From a virus: DNA of 63,694 bases. The notes under the pieces were generated by a model. It was not told the DNA's origin. It saw only the letters and a program-made list of their open reading frames with translations, and searched no databases. Below, piece by piece: positions 26,273 to 34,668 of the stretch (positions within the stretch are counted from its first letter, which is position 1; the number at the start of each line of letters is the position of its first letter). The position numbers and the translations under genes are program-made. The stretch covers positions 1 through 63,694 of IMG/VR virus record IMGVR_UViG_3300030101_003495. One strand, written 5' to 3'.

Positions 26273-29200
26273 ATGTACGAACTAGACGGTACTGAATATT
26301 CTATTGAAGAAATAGAAGAAGCTGCAGCTCAATCAAATCTTTCAGTTGAAGAGTATTTATCTGAATTTAATATAACTCAACCTGAAAAAGAAGTAAAGAC
26401 GCCAACCACAACTTCGGGTGCGGATGTGGTAGAAGAAATAGCACCCGATTTGGAATTAACATCGGTAGATACTTCATTGGAATTACCACCTGTTGAACCA
26501 ATTACATCTGTTAAAACAGGTACTGTAGCAGATACAACAATTGAAAAAGAAAGAGATTTAATTAGAGAACAAGATATTGTTAATGAATATAATAATATAG
26601 AAAAAGAAATTATATTTAATAATCCTGATTATACTCCTGAAGAAATTAAAGCTAATGTTGATAAAAAACAACGACTATTATTAGAAGAATTAGATACTTT
26701 TGATAAAGACATGCTATTAAATAGTGCTATTAATGTTAAAAATGATGTTAATAAAAGAATGCAACTTGATATAAGTCAAGCTAAAAATAATATTAATGAA
26801 ATACAAAATATAAAAAACAATTTAAAAGCAGCTATTGACAACGGTACGCCTTACTCTAAAGAACAAGAAAAAGAAATAATAGATAATCATAATGCTTTAG
26901 TTGAACAAACAAAGTTATTAGAGCAAAATATTATAAGAGATGCTGGTGTTATTGAAGATAAAAATAAATTTATAGATACTTTTAAAAGAAGTTATAGTGA
27001 AATAGATAGATTAACAAACTCTGTTCTTTCTGCAGGTACAGATATAGCTTTAGGCGCATTGCTTACTTTAGATATGGCTAAGGATGAAGAAGGAAAAGAA
27101 AAATCAATAAGCAAAGATTTATTATCTTATAGAGAAGAATTAGCTAGAATATCTGAAGAAGATTTAGGAAAAGCTATTGCTGTTGAAAACATTAGTGATC
27201 CTCAAGACGCTTTAAGATGGGCTGCTGATGGTTTAATTAATTTTGTTCCTTCCGGAGTTATGGCTTTTAGTGGTCCAGCAGCAATGCCTTTATTTTTTGC
27301 TAGCGGTTATGGTGGTCGTTTATCTGAGTTTGAGCTTGCTGATAAAAAAGCTGAAGAAGTTATACCTAAACTTGAAGCTCAATTAAAAGAAACTCAAGAC
27401 CCTTTATTAAAACAAAAAATATTAGAAGAAATAGAGTTTCACAATAAAGCTCTTAGCACCACTGATATGAAGAAATTTTTAACTAGTACTTTATATGGTG
27501 GTTATGAGGTTGGTACTGAGTGGCTTACTACTTTACAGTTAGTTAAAGGATTAAAAGGATTAAATGGTAGTAAAGCTTTAGAAACGTTTTATAAAGAAGC
27601 AGGTCAAGCTAGTTTTGGTAAAGCATTAGTTAATACAATTAAAGATCCTAAAGTATTAAAAACACTAGGACTAGGTACTTTAAGTGGGCCTATTGAAGGT
27701 GGTGGTGAGGGTTTAAATCAATTGTTAGGTAATATTACAGATATAACTTTAAACGATGCTAATGTTTCGGTGTTAGATGGAGTTGGAGAAGCAACCGCAC
27801 AAGGCGTATTAATAGGTAATGGGTTTGCTCTGGCTAGAGGTGCTCAAATAGCAAGAGCAGGTATGATGGATGTTATTGCTGATAAACAAACTAAAATAGA
27901 GTTAAATAAACTTTACGATGAAATACAAGGTCTTACATCTGATTTAAAACAAACAACAGACTCTAAGGTAAGAAAGCAACTTTATGATGTTATAAGAAAA
28001 AAAATTAAAGAATCTAACACAGTCCAAGATTACAGCGCTTCGGCGTTTATAAAATTAGATCCAAAAAAACAAAAAGAAGTTTTTGAATTAGATAGAAAAG
28101 CTACAAATATTAACAACAGATGGATAGAAATAGCTAAATCAAACGCTAGTGAAGCTACAAAAACTCAATTAAAAAAAGATTTATTAGAACAATTTAATAG
28201 TTTGCAAGGACAAAAAAGAACTATATTAAATAATTCTAATAGTTTAAAATTAAAAAATTTAGAACTTCCTGAAGGTTTAGTACAAGGAGATGTTGTAAGA
28301 AACCTTAAAAGAACTCAAAACAATTTATTATCTGTTGAACAAAATAATAAAAAAACAAAGTATTTAAACAAACAAATAACTTTTGCAAATAATGATTTAG
28401 AAAATATAAATAATTTTATTAATTCTAACGAAACAACTTTAACTCTTGAAAGTGGTAGTGTTATAAACAAAGAAGATGCATCAGAAATTATAAATATTAT
28501 AGCAGAAAACGCAGATGGTGGTTTTAATAAAAATAATAAAAATAGTTATATACATTTAGAAATGGCTGTTAGTGGAAATCCTGCAGCTCCAATACATGAG
28601 TATTTTCATGCTATGGGTAAAGATAATGCTTTTACTAAAGATCAATATGATAATATTAAAGATGATTTTTTAGACTTATTAAAAACTAAATTAAAAAATA
28701 AAGAAATAACTAAAGATCAGCACGATACTATTAAAAAAAGATTTAAACTATATGATGGTAGCCCTGCACAATCTGAAGAACTTTTAGCAATAACAGGTGA
28801 TGCTATAAATCTTGATATACTTTCTGAAGATGATATAACTTTTTTACAAAAATCAGCTTATAATATAAAGAAATTTGTAGCAGGTTTGATAGGTAAAGAA
28901 GAATCTGAGAATTTTGGTATTGATACAGCTGAAGATGCTTTTAGTTTACTGCAAAGTTTTCAAAGAAGTATAGTAAAAAATCAAGATATTAATATAAGAG
29001 CTAATGTTTTAGAGCCTACAGAACAACAAACAGATGATACAACTGTTTTATCTAGATCTACTTTATTTGAAGAAATAAATAAACTTGTTCCAGATAATAT
29101 TAAAACTAAAACAGAGTTTGATAATTTTGTACGTTCACCTGATGGAGCTAAGTTATTTAATGCCATATATAATGAAGGCGGAGCTATAAATAATTATATT

Positions 29201-32200
29201 AGACAAAGAGCTACTACTATAGAAGAGTCTCAAAAAATAATAGATAATACTATAGAAAGAGTATTAAACTTTAATCCTGAGAGTACAAGAGATGATGGTA
29301 GCGCAGTTGGCATTGAAGGTTTTACTGAAAGAGTAATGGCTGATACTAGATTTGCTAAGTTAGATGCTAAAAAAGATTTGTTTAAAGAATCTGAAAAAGC
29401 TAAACAAGAACAACAATTAGACTCACCACAAGCAGCTCAAGTTACTGCAGAAGAATCTGCAACAACTGAAACTACAAAAGAAAAAACATCTAAATTAAGA
29501 AGAGATTTAGGTATAAAACAAGGTGATGATCTTTATAATGCAGTAAAACAAACAGCTAAAGAAATATTTGGAAAAGATTTAGACAATGTAGAACTTAAAA
29601 AACTTAAAGCTATTGTAAATAAAAAAGCTAGAGGTAGTGAGTTGTTTAAAGATATAGCTAAATTAATGGGTACTGAAAAAGCTATAGATCAACAGTTTTT
29701 AAATAAAAATATATTAAATATTTTAAAAGATCTACCTGTTTCTGATTTAGTAAAATTAGAAAGAGGAACAAAAGGCGAAAAAATATTTACTAAAACTGGA
29801 CCTAGACTAGGACCAATTGCTGCTCGTGAAGCTGTTAACGAAGGCTTACTACCTAAAAATACTAATATTAATTCAGGGCCTAGAGTATCTGAAAAATTAC
29901 CTGTTACATTAGAACAAGCTAAAGAGTTTTTTACTCAAAAAAGAAAAGCAGGTCTTGTTGGTGTTATAGCAGAAAATTTAGTTGCCGATGCTGCTCCATC
30001 TGTAACTAAAGAAATAAAAACACCACCTAAAAGAAGAGCTGAAGTTTTAGATGTTATTGATAGAGATCCTGAATTAAAGTTTAGTAAAAGTTTAAGAAAA
30101 ATATTTAATCTTCCTTTAAAAGGTAGAAGTAAAGTTAATACTTTGTTAAAAGAGAAAGGATTAAATGAAACTTTGGATTTAAAAAAAGATATTCTTACTG
30201 AATCTGGTAGAAAAAAAATATTAGATAATTTTATATATATAATGACATTTGGCCCTAAAGATATGTGGTTTGGGCCTAGGGGTGGTTCTGTTTTTACAAC
30301 AAGTGGAAAAGACTACGATGTTAGCATGACTGAATTTAGAAAAGATGGATCTAAAAATCCTAAATGGACAAAAGAAAAATCAGACGCATTAAAAAAGCTT
30401 AGACAAGATTTAATAGATTATTCTAAATCTGATGATGCTGTTTTTGGAGAACCTATAAAAGGTGTTACTGATTATAAATTAAGTAGTTATAGTACATTAT
30501 TAGGTAATGCTAAAAACGCGGCTATTAAAAATAAAAATGGAGATATTAAATCGTTTAATAATAAAGTAAGTAAAATTCACAAAGAAATGTGGAGGCGATT
30601 TAATAATGCAATAAAATCTGATAAAAACAACGCTTCAAAAATAGGTACATATTTAAAACTTGTTGCTAATCATACTGGTCATTGGCATAAACTAGGTGCT
30701 CAAATAGTTGGCTGGTCTACTAGTCCTAAAGGTAAAAGTGGTACGTTATATGAATATGAGCATGCTATGCCTGCCACTGCTGCTTATTTATATTTATTAG
30801 ATACAGCTATTGATAAAGGTAATTTTGATTTATCATATCAAGCTGTTATGGATAATTATAAATTAATAGCGTTAGATAAAGCAGAAAATGCTAAACTAGG
30901 AAAAGCTGGTCTTTCTACAGGTATGCCACAAGGATGGTTTCTTGGTGATAATTTTTGGTGGCAAAGATATTTTAACCCTGAAGTAGGCGCTATTGAAGGA
31001 GGTATAACACCTAACTCTATAATGATGACTAATGGTAGAACAATGGGTAATCAACTTGGTGTAGACGCTATGGGTCGACGTACTAATCAAACAATAGAAG
31101 CTAGTAAAAAATTAGTATCTAAAATAAATAATAAAATATTACCTAAAAATTTACAATTAAAAGGAGATTTTACTAACCAAATGGTGTTAGATAAAATGGC
31201 TGAAGTTGATAATATTAATAAAGAAGAAGCGTTAAAGTTTAGTAAATCAGAAGATTTAAGTAAACAGTTTAATGATATAATAGAAAACAAAACTGGTATA
31301 GGTACCGACAAAAGATATGCTAAAGTAAAAGCTAAAGTTGCAGGTGCGGGTAAAGGTAAATTTAATTTCTTTGTACCACCATCAGCTGAAGACTTTGTAG
31401 GTTTATTATATAAAACTCTTGGTAAAGGTAAAACAGGTGATGCGCAAATGGCTTGGTATAAAGTTAATTTATTAGATCCTTTTGCAAGAGCCATGAATGA
31501 TTTAAATAGAGATAGATTAACTTTGTTAAATGACTACAAAGCGCTTAAAAAAGATCTTAAAATTGTTCCTAAAAATTTACGTAAAAAAATACCAGGTGAA
31601 CCATTTACTAGAGAACAAGCAGTAAGAGTATATATTTGGGACCAACAAGGTATGAGTATACCCGGGTTATCACAAACAGATTTAAAAGAATTAACTAAAT
31701 ATGTAAATGATAATGCTGATTTAAAAATATTTGGAGATCAATTGTTAGGTATAAATAAAGGAGATCCATATAATGCACCTAAAAATGAAGGTTGGACAGC
31801 TGGAGATATTTCTAGCGATTTATTAGAAGGTTTAAGAACAACTAAAAGAGCAAAGTATTTAGAACTTTGGCAACAAAATGTTGATCAAATATTTTCTGAA
31901 ACTAACTTAAATAAATTAGAGGCTGCCTTTGGTGAAGGCTATAGAGGTGCATTAGAAAATATACTTTACAGAATGAAAACTGGTAGAAACAGAACATTTG
32001 GTAAAGATGGTTTAGTAAATAGAGCCACAGACTGGTTGACAAATTCTGTTGGTGCTATTATGTTCTTTAACACAAGATCAGCTATACTTCAAACTATATC
32101 TTCTATAAACTTTATAAATTTTAGTGATAATAATATATTAGCAGCAGGTAAAGCGTTTGCTAACATACCTCAGTATAAAAAAGATTTTGTAAAATTAATG

Positions 32201-33322
32201 AACTCTCCGTTTTTATTAGCTCGTAGAGACGGTTTAAAAATGAATGTAAATGAAGCTGATATAGCTGATATGGCTAAAGATCCTGGTAGTATGGCTAGAA
32301 GATTTATAGCTAAAACATTAAGATTAGGGTTTTTACCTACACAAATAGCAGATAGTTTTGCTATAGCTTCAGGCGGTGCTACTTTTTATAGGAATAGAAT
32401 TAAAAAATATGTAAAAGAAGGTATGTCTGAGCAAGCCGCAGAAAAACAAGCTATGATAGATTTTACAGAAATAGCTGAAACATCTCAACAATCAAGTAGA
32501 CCTGATAAAATTAGTGAGCAGCAAGCTGGTGGTTTAGGGCGTGTTATATTAGCTTTTGCTAACACTCCAATGCAATATACCAGAGAGATTAAAAAAGCCG
32601 CTCTTGATCTTAAAAATGGCCGAGGAGATACAAAGACTAATATATCTAAGATTATATATTATGGCTTTGTACAAAACTTAATATTTAACGCTTTACAACA
32701 AGCTTTATTTGCATTAATGTTTGACGACGAAGAAGAGTTAACTAAAAAAGAACTAGAAAAGAAAGAAACAAAAGATCAAAAAAGATATTTAAGAATACTT
32801 AATTCTATGTCAGATCAATTTTTAAGAGGTATTGGCGTTGGTGGAGCTATTGTTTCTACTTTAAAAAATGCTACTATAAAATTATTAGAAAAAAGTAAAG
32901 AAAAAGAACCTGAATATGCTAAAAATGCTATCATTGAATTAGCACAAGTATCACCTCCTCTTGGTTCTAAGTTTAGAAAAATAAATAATGCAGCTAATGC
33001 TTTTGAATGGAACAAGGATGAAATGAAAGCAACAGGTTGGAGTTTAGATAATCCTGCTTATTTAGCTGGTGCTAATGTAATATCAGCAATGACAAACTTG
33101 CCTGCTGATAGAGTTGTTAAAAAAATAGACAACCTAAGAAATGCTAGCAATACAGATTTACAAATTTATAAGCGTATTGCTTCTGCTGGAGGTTGGAGTA
33201 GATGGGATTTAGATATTCCAGCACCTAAACTTCCAACTACTACTTCTAAAAAATTACGTAGAGTTAGTACTGGATTAAAAGGTGGTTTTAAATCAAGTTT
33301 AAAAGGAGGAAAATTAAAATAA
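26273..33322 (+). CDS. Giant internal virion protein with HExxH protease motif
   Basis: 2349 aa, the largest gene. N-terminus SIEEIEEAAAQSNLSVEEYL is a short module seen at the start of huge marine phage proteins. Residues 775-779 read HEYFH within PAAPIHEYFHAMGK, a zinc-protease HExxH; a following EELLAITGDA may supply the third ligand. Around residue 1490 there is an EYEHAMPATAAY segment. The C-terminal 700 residues are helical with weak hydrophobic helices, including ILAFANTPMQYTREIKKA, a conserved patch of ejected phage proteins. No RNA-polymerase motif (DxDGD type) was found. Probably ejected with the DNA, like T7 gp16, with its protease opening host barriers or maturing partners. Confidence 0.7.
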   Translation: MYELDGTEYSIEEIEEAAAQSNLSVEEYLSEFNITQPEKEVKTPTTTSGADVVEEIAPDLELTSVDTSLELPPVEPITSVKTGTVADTTIEKERDLIREQDIVNEYNNIEKEIIFNNPDYTPEEIKANVDKKQRLLLEELDTFDKDMLLNSAINVKNDVNKRMQLDISQAKNNINEIQNIKNNLKAAIDNGTPYSKEQEKEIIDNHNALVEQTKLLEQNIIRDAGVIEDKNKFIDTFKRSYSEIDRLTNSVLSAGTDIALGALLTLDMAKDEEGKEKSISKDLLSYREELARISEEDLGKAIAVENISDPQDALRWAADGLINFVPSGVMAFSGPAAMPLFFASGYGGRLSEFELADKKAEEVIPKLEAQLKETQDPLLKQKILEEIEFHNKALSTTDMKKFLTSTLYGGYEVGTEWLTTLQLVKGLKGLNGSKALETFYKEAGQASFGKALVNTIKDPKVLKTLGLGTLSGPIEGGGEGLNQLLGNITDITLNDANVSVLDGVGEATAQGVLIGNGFALARGAQIARAGMMDVIADKQTKIELNKLYDEIQGLTSDLKQTTDSKVRKQLYDVIRKKIKESNTVQDYSASAFIKLDPKKQKEVFELDRKATNINNRWIEIAKSNASEATKTQLKKDLLEQFNSLQGQKRTILNNSNSLKLKNLELPEGLVQGDVVRNLKRTQNNLLSVEQNNKKTKYLNKQITFANNDLENINNFINSNETTLTLESGSVINKEDASEIINIIAENADGGFNKNNKNSYIHLEMAVSGNPAAPIHEYFHAMGKDNAFTKDQYDNIKDDFLDLLKTKLKNKEITKDQHDTIKKRFKLYDGSPAQSEELLAITGDAINLDILSEDDITFLQKSAYNIKKFVAGLIGKEESENFGIDTAEDAFSLLQSFQRSIVKNQDINIRANVLEPTEQQTDDTTVLSRSTLFEEINKLVPDNIKTKTEFDNFVRSPDGAKLFNAIYNEGGAINNYIRQRATTIEESQKIIDNTIERVLNFNPESTRDDGSAVGIEGFTERVMADTRFAKLDAKKDLFKESEKAKQEQQLDSPQAAQVTAEESATTETTKEKTSKLRRDLGIKQGDDLYNAVKQTAKEIFGKDLDNVELKKLKAIVNKKARGSELFKDIAKLMGTEKAIDQQFLNKNILNILKDLPVSDLVKLERGTKGEKIFTKTGPRLGPIAAREAVNEGLLPKNTNINSGPRVSEKLPVTLEQAKEFFTQKRKAGLVGVIAENLVADAAPSVTKEIKTPPKRRAEVLDVIDRDPELKFSKSLRKIFNLPLKGRSKVNTLLKEKGLNETLDLKKDILTESGRKKILDNFIYIMTFGPKDMWFGPRGGSVFTTSGKDYDVSMTEFRKDGSKNPKWTKEKSDALKKLRQDLIDYSKSDDAVFGEPIKGVTDYKLSSYSTLLGNAKNAAIKNKNGDIKSFNNKVSKIHKEMWRRFNNAIKSDKNNASKIGTYLKLVANHTGHWHKLGAQIVGWSTSPKGKSGTLYEYEHAMPATAAYLYLLDTAIDKGNFDLSYQAVMDNYKLIALDKAENAKLGKAGLSTGMPQGWFLGDNFWWQRYFNPEVGAIEGGITPNSIMMTNGRTMGNQLGVDAMGRRTNQTIEASKKLVSKINNKILPKNLQLKGDFTNQMVLDKMAEVDNINKEEALKFSKSEDLSKQFNDIIENKTGIGTDKRYAKVKAKVAGAGKGKFNFFVPPSAEDFVGLLYKTLGKGKTGDAQMAWYKVNLLDPFARAMNDLNRDRLTLLNDYKALKKDLKIVPKNLRKKIPGEPFTREQAVRVYIWDQQGMSIPGLSQTDLKELTKYVNDNADLKIFGDQLLGINKGDPYNAPKNEGWTAGDISSDLLEGLRTTKRAKYLELWQQNVDQIFSETNLNKLEAAFGEGYRGALENILYRMKTGRNRTFGKDGLVNRATDWLTNSVGAIMFFNTRSAILQTISSINFINFSDNNILAAGKAFANIPQYKKDFVKLMNSPFLLARRDGLKMNVNEADIADMAKDPGSMARRFIAKTLRLGFLPTQIADSFAIASGGATFYRNRIKKYVKEGMSEQAAEKQAMIDFTEIAETSQQSSRPDKISEQQAGGLGRVILAFANTPMQYTREIKKAALDLKNGRGDTKTNISKIIYYGFVQNLIFNALQQALFALMFDDEEELTKKELEKKETKDQKRYLRILNSMSDQFLRGIGVGGAIVSTLKNATIKLLEKSKEKEPEYAKNAIIELAQVSPPLGSKFRKINNAANAFEWNKDEMKATGWSLDNPAYLAGANVISAMTNLPADRVVKKIDNLRNASNTDLQIYKRIASAGGWSRWDLDIPAPKLPTTTSKKLRRVSTGLKGGFKSSLKGGKLK

Positions 33323-33338
33323 CAATAAATAAATAAAT

Positions 33339-33692
33339 ATGAATAACGAAAAAAAAGAAGTACGTCATTACATCGGTGCAGCCGGCATATTTACTTTAAT
33401 CATATTATTACTAATATTTCTAAGTTATGTAGAAATACCACCAGTAAATAAAGACTTATTCGTGGCCATCGTAGGAACACTAGTTTCTAGTTTGGGAATT
33501 GTTGTGTATGTTATAATAGGACAACAGCCGGATGAGGTTAATAAATTACAAAAGAAAAATGAATCATTAGAATCAATGACTCATCAAATGGAAAAACGTA
33601 ATGATCAATTAGAAGAAATGATAATTGACATGCAAAAAGAAATGATAGAAAAATTTACTTCAAAAAGTTGTAACTGTAAAGATAAAGAATAA
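33339..33692 (+). CDS. Two-TM membrane protein with coiled coil (holin/spanin candidate)
   Basis: 117 aa. Membrane helices at about residues 12-30 (AAGIFTLIILLLIFLSY) and 42-62 (VAIVGTLVSSLGIVVYVIIG), followed by a coiled coil (VNKLQKKNESLESMTHQMEK) and a cysteine-containing end (SKSCNCKDKE). It lies three genes before the endolysin, so it may be a second holin, an antiholin or an inner-membrane spanin-like partner. Family not identified. Confidence 0.6.
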   Translation: MNNEKKEVRHYIGAAGIFTLIILLLIFLSYVEIPPVNKDLFVAIVGTLVSSLGIVVYVIIGQQPDEVNKLQKKNESLESMTHQMEKRNDQLEEMIIDMQKEMIEKFTSKSCNCKDKE

Positions 33693-33856
33693 TGAAAAAA
33701 CAAAGTCCGTTATTAGGTAAAATAAGTGGCCCGTGTAAAGCTGCTGCTAAAAGAAAATTTAAAGTTTGGCCTAGCGCTTACGCTTCAGGTTGGGGTGTAA
33801 GATGTACTAAAGCTGGTGGTCCAGGTAAAATGGGTAAAAGCAAGAAGAAAAAATAA
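33692..33856 (+). CDS. Small basic protein with QSPLL N-terminus
   Basis: 54 aa, about one third Lys/Arg, with both ends overlapping neighbours by one base. MKKQSPLLGKIS is followed by KFKVWPSAYASGWGVRC and a GGPGKMGKSKKKK tail. The W-P-S-A-Y-A-S-G-W pattern is known to me from small domains in phages and large DNA viruses, with no assigned function. Shares the SPL start with several other small proteins here. Confidence 0.6.
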   Translation: MKKQSPLLGKISGPCKAAAKRKFKVWPSAYASGWGVRCTKAGGPGKMGKSKKKK

Positions 33857-34230
33857 TGGGCTTTAATATAAAACAAAGACACACTAATAGCCCTTTAGCT
33901 TGCTGGGATGGTTACGAAAGAGTTCCTGGTACAGTTAAAGGCGCTAAAGGTAGTTGTAGAAAAACTACATCATCTGGTCCTGCTCAAAAACAAAAAGGTG
34001 GTGGTACAACTAAAACTTGTTTACCTGCTTCTAAACTAAGAAGTATGAGTAAAGAACAAAAAGATAAATTAGTATCAGCTAAAAAATCAGCTGGTGCAAA
34101 AGGTAAATATAAAAGATCATCTAAAACAAACGTAAAAGGTGCTAGAAAAAAAGGTGCTACTTTGCGTGACTGGTTTGAAAAAGAAGACTGGAGAAGAGTA
34201 GATGATCCAAGTAAAAAATGTGGAGAATAA
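33856..34230 (+). CDS. Basic cysteine-containing protein with NSPLA motif
   Basis: 124 aa, basic. It begins MGFNIKQRHTNSPLACWDG, then VPGTVKGAKGSCRK, a Gly/Lys linker, TCLPASKLRSMSKEQKDKL and a DWFEKEDWRRVDD end with a last cysteine. Four or more spaced Cys and many lysines suggest a compact metal- or DNA-binding virion protein. It sits between another NSPL-type gene and the endolysin. Unknown function. Confidence 0.55.
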   Translation: MGFNIKQRHTNSPLACWDGYERVPGTVKGAKGSCRKTTSSGPAQKQKGGGTTKTCLPASKLRSMSKEQKDKLVSAKKSAGAKGKYKRSSKTNVKGARKKGATLRDWFEKEDWRRVDDPSKKCGE

Positions 34231-34232
34231 TT

Positions 34233-34586
34233 ATGCAATACTTTAATATTACAGAGTTTGATAGTCCCGACCAAATTGGTAGTGGTCGAGTAATGAAAGA
34301 AAATATATTAGAAATGTTGGATATGGCAAGAGGTAAGTTTGATAAAGCCATACACATAAACAGCGGTTATAGAACTAAAGAACATAATAAAAAAATAGGT
34401 GGAAAAAAAGATTCTGCTCATTTAAAAGGATATGCTGTAGATATACATTGTAATAATTCAAGAGATAGGTATCATCTTGTTAATTGTTTATTAGATGTAG
34501 GATTTAATCGTATAGGTATAGCTAATACATTTATACATGTAGATGCTGATCCAGATAAAGATCCAGATGTAATTTGGATATATTAA
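34233..34586 (+). CDS. Endolysin, M15 peptidase
   Basis: 117 aa from the ATG at 34233, preferred to one at 34218 because it follows the upstream stop, has the usual AATAATTATG context and gives the family N-terminus MQYFNITEFDSPD. Zinc-site residues: His63 and Asp70 in SAHLKGYAVD, His102 in FIHVDAD. SGYRTKEHN (44-52) is the typical upstream helix of M15A/M15_3 D-Ala-D-Ala carboxypeptidase-like enzymes. It cuts cell-wall peptide bonds at lysis, after holin opening since no signal peptide is present. Last gene of the late plus-strand block. Confidence 0.85.
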   Translation: MQYFNITEFDSPDQIGSGRVMKENILEMLDMARGKFDKAIHINSGYRTKEHNKKIGGKKDSAHLKGYAVDIHCNNSRDRYHLVNCLLDVGFNRIGIANTFIHVDADPDKDPDVIWIY

Positions 34587-34633
34587 AAGGAACACGATAA
34601 AAATGGGCTTCCACCCCCAAAAGTTCCTGCAAT

Positions 34634-34662
34634 TGAAGGGAGATCATTACGGTCTCCCTTCA
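34634..34662. terminator. Bidirectional terminator between convergent units
   Basis: A 12-bp stem: 34634-34645 pairs with 34651-34662 (one G-U), loop ATTAC. It lies between the endolysin stop and the nrdA stop, where two convergent operons meet. Upstream, AGGAAC (34588-34593) can pair with GTTCCT (34623-34628), enclosing a small GGG/CCC hairpin, so the whole 80-nt gap may fold. Confidence 0.75.
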
Positions 34663-34668
34663 TTATTT

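Noticed and set aside
26273-33322. Virion RNA polymerase (N4 or crAss-like type)
   Set aside because: No DxDGD-like or other polymerase motif seen in the 2349-aa protein.
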